From positions 608,501 to 672,500 of the forward strand of contig JAXDDX010000050.1 in assembly GCA_034670405.1 (NCBI GenBank): a stretch of 64,000 nt of DNA. The letters run 5' to 3'. Source of the stretch: Hoplostethus atlanticus. Lineage: Eukaryota > Chordata > Actinopteri > Trachichthyiformes > Trachichthyidae. Both the position numbers and the translations under genes were made by a program. The notes under the pieces were generated by a model, which did not search any database, had not been told where the DNA came from, and saw only the letters and a program-made list of their open reading frames with translations. Within the stretch, counting starts at the first letter, position 1; each line of letters opens with the position of its first letter. Of the stretch, positions 54,325 to 64,000 are shown one piece after another.

Positions 54325-54832
54325 GCAGAGACACTGTGAAGCTGCGAGTGCTGGCACAGAGGACTGGATTTCGTGTCAAGAGATCAGGGACTGACACTGC
54401 CGGCTTTGTGCTGCGCTTGAATGGGCACCTTAGGGAGAGACTGTGGTTCTAAATGGGCACCATTGGGGAAAGACCTAGTGGTGGGAATCAAGGCTGGTAA
54501 TTAAGGCAGCCATTGTTGGCCCGTAGGATCTACTAGACAGGGAGGTCAGGAAGGCAGCCCGGTATTGTTCCCCCAGTTGGACCCACACTGCATCACAGTG
54601 GTGCGTCAGACTGGAGTATGTTTGGAAAGTGCCTAGGATCCCAGCGAAACAAAAGGATTACATAAACAAACAACAGAGGCGACCCTCTAGTCTGTGTGTC
54701 TGTATGCCAACACACTGTATATAATAGAGTCTGTTCAGTCAACATAGGTTGACTCTATGGTTTCTTTTTCTAATCGCTTTTTAACTTAAAGTTAATTTAG
54801 TTCATTCTCTGGCAAGCTACTCAGCAGAACAA

Positions 54833-54844
54833 CCCCCCCCCCCC
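54833..54844. repeat. poly-C run
   Basis: Run of about 12 C in zcchc24 intron 2; a likely site for length errors in sequencing. Confidence 0.85.
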
Positions 54845-55134
54845 AATGTGTTACCATGTGATTACACTAAATTAAAACACACTTGTGGTCAATATAAGTC
54901 ACAGGGGACCTAGTGTGTGTGTGGTAGAGGAGAAAGTCAGCTTAAGAGAAGCGAAAACTTGTGGTCAAGTTATTTATTTTAATGTTAGGCCTTTTTCACA
55001 GCACTTACTCAAGCAATGCTTTGTAACTGTAGAGCAGGATCAATGGAAAAAAGACTGAAACTGGTTAACTGCTTCTTCACTTTTTGTAAAAATAACTTGC
55101 ATTTCATGTAGAAACTCTCCTTCTTGTCTGTCTG

Positions 55135-55142
55135 CCTCTCTC

Positions 55143-55205
<63 letters not shown>
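55135..55205. repeat. (CT)n microsatellite
   Basis: CT run of about 70 bases with one GTCT interruption. A shorter GA-rich stretch follows at 55376-55430 and could pair with it. Confidence 0.93.
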
Positions 55206-55207
<2 letters not shown>

Positions 55208-56462
55208 GCTCTGCTCTGTGTGTAGGGAAGTTTCTGGCAGGGAGGTTGACGGGGGAGGTGCACCATGGGAATGTTTTTACAGAGTGACCCCTGATCTTCC
55301 TTCCAGTCACTGCAAAGGCTCTGAAGGCCCTGTGTCTGTGTCTACTCCAACACACACTCAGTCAGGTTACCAGAAAGAGAGCGAGAGAGAGAGAGAAAGG
55401 GGGAGAGAGCAAAAGAGAGAGAGAGAGGACAGTGACAGAGTGTAAGGGGCTATCGTGTGAGATAAGGCTTATCAGAGACGTCGGAGACATACTGTAACAG
55501 GCAGCTTTTCTCTTTCATAGTAACGTAGCAGGCAGACATCTACACTGCTGCAAACAACAGTAGCCACTACCTTTCAACATTTTGTTTTGAGCAGTTATAC
55601 AGAGAAAGGGCTTTAATAACAAGGGGCACTGAGAAACCATATAGAGCCATCGGTCAGATATAGCATAGACACTTACGTGGCAGTGAATTTAGCACCACTA
55701 CAGTAGATGAGCTACACTGATGACTTGCATGGGGAGATGGAAATATACAAACACACACACTCATAAACACACACTCGAGCAGGCATGATACCATACATGC
55801 ACAGACGCACAACAATAGTATTTCATTCTTGTGGTGGGTGATGAGAGGTTTTCATGCACCTCTGTATGCCTCAGTCAGTCACCCAACCTGCTCTTGTCAT
55901 TCAGGGTAACCCCAATGAGCTGTGCAGCTGCACAGCAGCGTTGGGTTACCAGGACCATGGCTAAGGCCAAGGCTAGGCGAGGGCAGGGGGGAATTCACAC
56001 CCAGAGCCCTACTGGTCTATGATCAGCATTAGCCCTTAACGCCCAGTAAATTTGGTAAGTGCAGGGTTTTGGTAAGCTGATCCTGCGTCTGTGAAAAGAG
56101 GCAGCTTCAACATCAGGCAGGTGTGATGATGGAACGGAGCTTGGATTCCAAGACCCTGTTGGCCTGCATTTTACTAGTCTATGAATGAAGCATGAGCAGA
56201 GAGAGGGTTCACGTTTTAAAAAAAAAATAGAAAATGTTATTGGTACGAGGCAAAACACCCAACTGCTCATCTCTCAGGGGTGTCCGTCAGTCATCCAAGA
56301 ACATGACATTGAGATCCGTGGCCAATTAGGGAAGCTGGGTAGTGGAAATCCAGGAATCTGGGAATAGTGTTTTGGCAAAGCGGGATCTGGCATCGTGATA
56401 TGCCTCTGCAGCTGTCTTGGACAAGAAGGACGGGGGCCTGTTACTGAGGAGAAAATCTTTGA

Positions 56463-56525
56463 CGCACACACACAGACACACATACACACACACAGACACA
56501 CATACACACACACACACACATGCAC
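56463..56525. repeat. (CA)n repeat with GA/TA interruptions
   Basis: CA-rich tract in zcchc24 intron 2 with regularly spaced CAGACACACATA units. Confidence 0.9.
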
Positions 56526-59500
56526 ACAGATGCAGACATATGATCACACACATATGTACATGTGCATGCATGTATGCACACGTGTCGGCTGCATGCATTT
56601 TATAGCACGACTATAGCAAGTGGTATTTTATAGCAAGTGGTTAGTGTGAATAATTGTGGTCTGTGGTCGGTTGACTTGTGAAATACCATGTTAATCAATG
56701 CATTTCATGAGTTTCCTTGTTAATAAATGTCAAACGAAATCAAACGTAAGCATATTAATTATCATAACAGGGGAATCAACTGCTTAGAACAATACATGGT
56801 ACGAGACCCCAAGCTCCAGTTCATCATAACAAGCAGAAATTACAGGTCACCAAGTTTCATTTGGAACCAGTAACATTATTAAAGAGGACTTAGTTCAGAT
56901 TTGTTTTAAGCTAAATCAACAGATCAGCATATTGTCAGAGTCTTCCAGAAACCAATTTTCCCATTTTGTTTTTTTCACTGTAATTGAAAGCTGACATTGT
57001 TCCCCACAAGAAATGGTCCTGCTACCAAGCCAAACCACTGAAAATGTATTGTGAAATGTCAACAATGTCAATGGGAACAAAAAGGAGTTTTAGTCAGTTG
57101 ATGAAAAATGTCTTTTGGGGACACTGACAATATCATGTATATTACCTTGGCCTTATATGTTTGTTATTAATTGTGAATGCTGCAGGAGTGGAGAAATTAC
57201 ACCTGTATTTCTTTGCGTAACACTGATACCACAATCATTTCAGGATCCAATGCGCTGTTCTTGTGTAAATAGCTGCAGCAGTGTCCAGCACCAATTCCTC
57301 AATGGAGATTGATGACATCTAGAAACACAAAATCCCTTTTTGATAATAATTTCTGCCCCCACGTAGCTCTAGGCTGCTGTTATAGCTCCAATATAGTTTA
57401 CATGATTCACCTTTTCCCTGTAGCTCCATGCTGCGATATCTCAGCACGTCTGGGAACAGACTAAACAGAAGTGCTATGCCTGGTACTGTAACAGTATTCT
57501 CCAGGATCTGAGAAAGTGTTTATTTAGACGCTTGTGCTGTTTAAATACTGTTACCAAAAGCTGTTTTTTGTGCTATTGCTCAATATCAGTCTCTTCCAGT
57601 CGATACACACATACACAAACACTGCTAGGCGGAAGCCATTTCCTAGACTGATCTATTTTGGCGTCTCCATGGGGCTGGAAATGGACTTATGGTTATTCTT
57701 TTAAACAGTTGGAGTGGTTGTCTTCTCCAAATCCACCTGTATCACAGTAAGATAACAACCCTATTTACAGAAACTTGTGACCTCAGCGGTTAAACCCTGA
57801 ATCCCACAAGGGAAAATGTGTAACCCTGAGCATGGCTGTCCCATCAAAGATATACAGCTTCTGAAATCAGATCATTTTTAAATGCGTTCCTGTCCACCAT
57901 ATATAGCTCGCTGCACTATCTCGACTCAAACTGTTCAAAATGGATTTATGGCCCTTTTATGAAACCTTGTTGTTATGATTGAGGTTTTTAAATAGCTGTG
58001 GATTTGATTATGAACTGTGTGACAGTATTGTGGTTTTGGATTCTTCTTACTTTTGCGCCGTCTCTGTCTGATACTCTTCCTGCTGTTTCTGTTGTGAATG
58101 ACTTTCCCCTCACACAGGACATCCCCGGGAAGATATATGCAGCAAAAAAGACTTAACGACAGCACAAATTCCTCTTTGGCATATTTAAACCAGGGAAACA
58201 ACTGGGATGTGCTATTGTGAGTAAATCGCTTTTTATAGTGTAATGAAATGCCGAGCACACATCAATAGCTAAAATAAAGGGCTTCTAGAATATGAAACCT
58301 TTTTTAAGAATAGCACCCTGACCCACATGGGTGCAGGTTCAGACTGAGCGCCGGTTGAGTGGGTGGTGATGGGAAGAGGGGAAGTCATATCTGGTGGACA
58401 CACATGCCATTCTCTGACTGAGCAACTAATCTTAGAGGAAATACTGCAACTTGCTCAGCTGACCTATTTTATTAAGACATTGTTTTTTTTAATATAGTGA
58501 TAGCTTACGTGCTAATAACTGTCAATTGTTAAAATATATGTGCCACAAGGAGTTTACCCAGTTGTAGCAGAACTGAATGCAGCGTTGCGAGTGCCTATCA
58601 CAGAGGTGTAAAGTGTTACGAATGGCTTCTTGAAAGTAGCACAGTCATGCCAGCTTTCTGCTTGTCACCACACTTGTATGAGGCGAGCAATTAACTTACA
58701 TTTAGATTTAGGTTGACTTTTCAAAAATACAGAGAGCAATGAGCATATAAGACAGAAACATTAAAAATGACACTAGAGTATACAGCAGTCATAGGTTGTG
58801 GTCATAATGTACTAATTGCTTTTGGGTTATCATATTTACAAATGATCACATTTTAGTTGAATTTTTGAGCTGTATTTCTGAAATATGTTGCTCTGACTGA
58901 ATTGATTGTATTCTCCATAAATGTGAAACTCTGTCTGCTTTCAGTGATTTCCTGCATGGTCTGTTACTGAACCCACAGTGTACACTGTAAATAAATATTG
59001 ATCTATGGGTGAGCTCCAAAGCCATTGTTATGAGCAGCTTTTCTTTTTTTTGAGACTCTATGGTGTATAGGCTCATTACTTCAAATTGCATGACTTAGAG
59101 TTTGGAAAGGTTTCATAAACTACAACCTAGTTTCTGAAAAAAGCTTTTGAAAAGTGCATTTTATGACCTTTTGTCTGCGTATGTGTGTGTGCACACTCTC
59201 ACAGACACACACACAGGTGTCTGTATGTGCACAAACCCAAAGCCTGTGTGTGATTGTACATGATTGTGTAATGCTAGACTTTATATTTAGACACAACTGT
59301 ACAAGATAAGAATGCTTATCTCAGCAGTTGTAGATGTGGAGCAGTGAAGCAGAATCTGAGTCAGTAGAGAGCCTCAGTGCTCAGCACCACTGTGTCTAAT
59401 CCACATATAACACAGTACCGCACAGTCATGGTAGTTTGAAATACTAGCCTATTGATTGGATCGACATATTTTAAGCACGTTTTACTGCCAATGAATTGTT

Positions 59501-60255
59501 AGATTAAAAACAAATTCCTGACGCTTACAGAACAAGACTGCACACTTTATTGAATGGCCTCAGAATAATGTAGGCCTAATTATTACCTCGGCAAAATGAA
59601 TTGAAATGCAGACGCAAAGTTAAACCTGAAACCTGAAACCATGCATGTTCATCTTTAACTGAAGGCTTAAACAACCTCCGTTCTACCTTAGAGAAAAACA
59701 ACCACTGTCTTCAGCAGTGTGTGTTTACAACCATAAGTGTTTGCATAAGTGTGAGATTCATACTTGAAAGGGTTTCAAAGGTCCATGAACCACATCTTAG
59801 AGCAGTGAATCAGAGGAAGACAAAACCACATGATTAATAGATATATGGTTACTGAAGCACCATTATGAAAAGTGCAAGAAATATTTTCCTGTCCTGTTTC
59901 AGAGGCGGATCAAGCGTGATTGATGCTTTGATCTTTTTCGACGTTTCGCTGAGGAGAACCAGTTCTCAGGTTTAAACCATATCCAGATCCCTGCCTTTCC
60001 CACTGTAGCAGTCACCAGACCGCTGAGGCTAGCATGCTAGCTGAAACCACATTAAAGCAATTAGAAGTCTTATCAGAAGTGCTACGGCTAATGAGCAAAC
60101 CAAACAAAAGCTCCAAAGGACTAAAGCTAACATTGTGGACTGAATCCGATCTGTGTGTCTTTGTGCTGTATCTGTAAATCTATCTTTTTCTGAACCGCAG
60201 CCAAACTAAATACAGATCTGGAGATGAGGAGACAAGAGCAGACGCACATATGTAT

Positions 60256-60294
<39 letters not shown>
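60256..60294. repeat. (CA)n microsatellite
   Basis: CA dinucleotide run in zcchc24 intron 2. Confidence 0.93.
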
Positions 60295-60298
<4 letters not shown>

Positions 60299-61107
60299 TA
60301 AGACACACACAGGTTTATGTCCATAGGGCTGGTTTGGTGTTCTTGTGTTGCTCTCTCTGAGTGATGTCCTGGGGGATGCGGAGAGGCAGAGCGGGGCCTG
60401 AGCTCCTCCGCTGCTCCTTTGTTTACGCTGATGGTTTCCAGATGCTAGCCAGTGATCGGAGAGCTGCGGAACGCTGGGGAGCAGCCCAGCAGTTTCGGGG
60501 ATCTGCGCCAGCGAGCGGGATCAGGCAAACACTATCTGGAATAGTTGGAAAACATTACTTTTGCTTTGTAATATCTCTAGAAAACATTCCAAAGGCCAAG
60601 AGTCGCATTTCAGAAAGTGATTATGAGTAATCACGGAGCATGTGGCGATCTTACACCAAAGAGAACGTGTCATCAGTGTGACACATGTTGGTGGGGAATT
60701 GCAAAACACACTGACGTCTTTTGGTTGTTAGACTCATTTGTCACAAAATAGACTTGGATTATTGCATCTGATTGTTATTAACATGTTTGTTTTACTCAGT
60801 GATTTGAATGTATATTGTTTTTAAACCAAGCCAACCTTTGTTTTGAATGCTGATTGGAAAGATTTTGTATCCTGTAATTCCCTGAAATTGTTTCTCCATA
60901 GCGGCCTCAGTGTATTGTCTGTGGGGGTCTCTCAGTCCGTCTAGGCAGCCCTGTTCAGGGGGGGATTGTTTTTATAAACAGAGGTGCATTGTGCTTGAGA
61001 GAGGGCATATTTATCACTTTAACAGCACACCTGTTCCTCCCGTCACTTTCAGCCTCAGCCACTTTTCTTCACAGGCATTAGAAAGAGACAGCTGCACCAG
61101 CAAAGGA

Positions 61108-61109
<2 letters not shown>

Positions 61110-61143
<34 letters not shown>
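61110..61143. repeat. (GA)n microsatellite
   Basis: GA dinucleotide run in zcchc24 intron 2. Confidence 0.93.
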
Positions 61144-63493
61144 GGTGAGAGTGAGAGAGATGGCAGAGAAAAAGAGGGAGAGGGGCTCAGGAAACAGTGG
61201 CCGTATTTAGAGCCTGTAGTGCATGGTGGGATTGATAAATAGCCCCCATAATGCACCTGGCTGAGGTTTTGGCATGGGATTAGGTTGTTCAGTCCAGCAG
61301 CGGAAACGGCCAATAAAAAAATGCTTGTTTTGTGGGCAGTGGGACACAGCTGAGGGGGTGACAGTGTCATTCTTGTGGGAGACTTGAAGCGCTGGCCATC
61401 TGCATGCCCTGACTTGGCCCTCAGTGCTGACTGACAGGCCGACGACTGCATCTTGAACTCTGTAGTCTGTTGGTGTTGTGGTGTGAGCCAACGTGGGTAC
61501 TGGAGGTCACGAAGAGGATAAGCTCCTTTTACTAACACACAGTATTGATAAAGTAGACAACTCCTCCTCGAATTCAGTTGCAGACTGCTTTTGGTTTGGC
61601 ATAATTATAGGTACCGCAGGAGAGTATTACTTTTCCTTGCCGTGTTTCCATGTTTGACATCTTACACTATCGGATTTGCCTTGATGTGGTGAACCCAACC
61701 CATCTTGTACGCTAAGAATTCTTTTTAACTACTATTTACCCCAAATGAACCAAAAACAATATACCTGTCTCCATCCTGTGTTGTCTGACCAAACATAACC
61801 CGGGCTATTGCTCTTAGAGCTTCTTTCTCCCTGGGGAGACTTATTAGTATGTTGTGTCTCGCTGAGGAGCACCCTGACCTGTCTGGGGCTCAGTTATCAT
61901 GCAACTCATCACATCAACTCCACACTGCAATGATGGGAACTCCAAATGATGCCAGAGAATCTCACATGATCTTATACAACATTAAGTCTGCCTACTGGTG
62001 AGATTCGTCGTGAACCATGACTTTGTTTGCTGAACTAAAGTTTATCTTCGAACCAATAAACAACGCAGCATTCATTTCCTTTACGTTGCACATTTACGTT
62101 ACGGTTGTTGTTTTTTTCGCGCTGTATAATCCTCCAAACCGTCATTGCTCTCTCGACTATTTATAAGAAAAGAATTGCAAACATTTCAGAGGCCTCTTCT
62201 GCATTATTCATCTATGGCTGAGTTGCATTTCTCAACAAAGACCCTGCTTCCTCGAGACCAGAGAAGTGGTTACGTGCAATTACGACCGACCATTTTCCAA
62301 AGCCTCAAAGTTGTTTTACCCACCAAATCTCTTGTTTTCTCGTAGAATCACACAAACCACTGAATGGCATGTAACATTTACATAAAAATGAGCTCAAGTT
62401 CCCAAGCTTTGCTGCCAGCTCTGTCTACTCGTGTTTGTTTTCTGTGGACTGACTTGTGGACAATATCTGGAGCCCAAATCAATTGTAGGTAGATGTCTCT
62501 TTTAATATGGAGATAGATCCTCAAAAAGTATGAAATTCCATACCCATAACCTTGAAAGTAGTGGTCTCTGGGATTATACCTTTTAGGTTTGGATTGGATG
62601 GGTCGTCTAATATTAAATGAAGGCGAAGCCGATTCTGTTCCTGGAGACAGAGCGTTAGGGTGTCTGAGAAAATACTGTCTGGTGTCTGTCCACTAGTCAT
62701 TACTCTTAGTCTGGAATGTAACACAAATGTAAGATCACCTTTAGGCCTCAGACAGTGGTTTGGACCACGTTTTTCCAGTGGTCAGTAATAGACGTCTTTT
62801 TATATGATTTACTTTGGAGCAGGATTTCAAGACGGCTTCAAGACCAAGTATGATTTGAATTGATGATGTGCTATACCGCTGCAATTTCAATTCCGTACGA
62901 GCGAGATTCCTGAGCTGCATAACCTCTTGATCGATTTGACGGTATTACCTGAATTATCTTGAAATTGTAGGACATCAATGTGGGTGTTGTACTCTTTAAA
63001 AGTCTACCTGCAACAGCCCACATGCTTCAGATTCTTAGTGATGGGGGAATCTAATCTCTCTCTGTTTTTATAACACTCAACACATGTCTCTTTAAAATCT
63101 GCCCCCCCCTACCCCTTAGAGAAACGTCTCCACATTCCTTCACATGATAATGAGTCCAATCCACTGTATTTGCGGCCGTAGCTACAATGTTTGGTTGGTT
63201 GGCGCTATTTTCCCCCCCCCCGCCCTCTCCCTCTCTCTCTCTGAAACGTATGGCTTAATTGAAAGCAGAGCAGTGTTTTTACGACGGCCCTCAGTGTTTC
63301 TCTTGTGTTCTGCCCCTATGGAGGCCATCTGCTTTGGATTTAGATTTCTTCCTCCCTCTCTCCCTCTGTTTCTCCTTCCCTTTCCCCACCCTCCTCGCTT
63401 GGCCTGAGAGGGTTTGATTGGAGGGTCTCTTCCCAGCTGGCTGTGATGACTGTGGGCTTGTGGTATTTGTCCACATTTCTTCCTCTGTGTTTG

Positions 63494-63514
63494 TGTGTGT
63501 GTGTGTGTGTGTGT
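63494..63514. repeat. (GT)n microsatellite
   Basis: Short GT run near the right edge of the window; another short GT-rich stretch is near 63917-63942. Confidence 0.85.
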
Positions 63515-64000
63515 CTGATGTAGCCTGATTCCAGACCAGCAGGGTTCAGACCCCCTTTGCTACAGTTTCCGCAGGGAGCAGGAGGGCTGTTTCATATCCA
63601 GCTCTTTTCTTTCTCATTCCTTCTGTCTTAACGAGCGCTCCCCTGTTGCTGTGCATCTCGCTCCGTCCAGCTCTGCCTACGCCTCGCTCTTTTTTTCGCC
63701 CTTGTCTGTCTCTCCGTCTCTCCGTCTCTCGTTCAACCCTGTTTATTCTATTAAATGCATTACGTGAGCTCATTAATCCTGCGATGTAAGCCATGGAATG
63801 ATCTGTGTCCTTGTAGCGGGGCTAAACTCTGTGTAGGAGTAGTGCAGGAAACCGTGTGCTGAGACTTTCCAGTTGTGTCTCGGGGGTGTATGAAAACCTG
63901 TGGCTATGGAGTCTGTTGTGTGTGTATGTGTGTGTTGTGTTGTGTATTGGGGAAGTATAGTGGAGAGAGATATTGATTTGTGCATCATGTGTTTTCTAAG

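Noticed and set aside
60361..60630. 89-codon ORF in zcchc24 intron 2 as an exon
   Set aside because: It has no similarity to the missing ZCCHC24 zinc-binding region, and no matching splice phase was found.

Overview
The window is vertebrate genomic DNA, almost certainly from a ray-finned (teleost) fish. Short coding exons with GT/AG borders are scattered through long introns, CA/CT microsatellites are dense, and there are fish-type L2, piggyBac and tRNA-SINE remnants. The three recognisable genes, dlg5, anxa11 and zcchc24, all have human counterparts in the 10q22.3 region (recalled, not searched). There is no operon, CRISPR array, phage or bacterial system here.

Layout. Positions 942-16702 (minus strand) hold the first ten coding exons of dlg5, a coiled-coil/PDZ/MAGUK polarity scaffold; the rest of the gene lies left of the window. 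Two of these exons carry an apparent one-base insertion that breaks the frame. Positions 17390-19332 are an internally deleted piggyBac-like transposon just upstream of the dlg5 start. Positions 21322-36171 are a head-to-tail duplication of about 7 kb containing every coding exon of annexin A11. The right copy (29817-35635, minus strand) is intact and reads as a 551-residue protein. The left copy (22594-28025) is a pseudogene: it has a premature stop, has lost about four exons, has a destroyed splice acceptor, carries an L2 insertion in an intron, and has no promoter or first exon of its own. The anxa11 promoter and non-coding exon 1 are at about 37.46-37.53 kb. A decayed coding relic lies on the minus strand at 38.2-39.1 kb. 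zcchc24 starts at 42248 on the plus strand, head-to-head with anxa11. Its first two coding exons are present; everything from 46257 to the right edge is intron 2 as far as I can tell, with simple repeats and one SINE remnant.

How the parts relate. The three genes are not known to form one pathway and are neighbours by conserved synteny. The most informative feature is the anxa11 tandem pair. Because copy B is intact and nearly identical, it acts as an internal reference: it shows the empty L2 insertion site, the lost exons, the nonsense change and the minisatellite unit change in copy A. I found no convincing new biological system. The best leads are the anxa11 duplication and the two dlg5 frameshifts, which are either assembly errors or a decaying paralogue.
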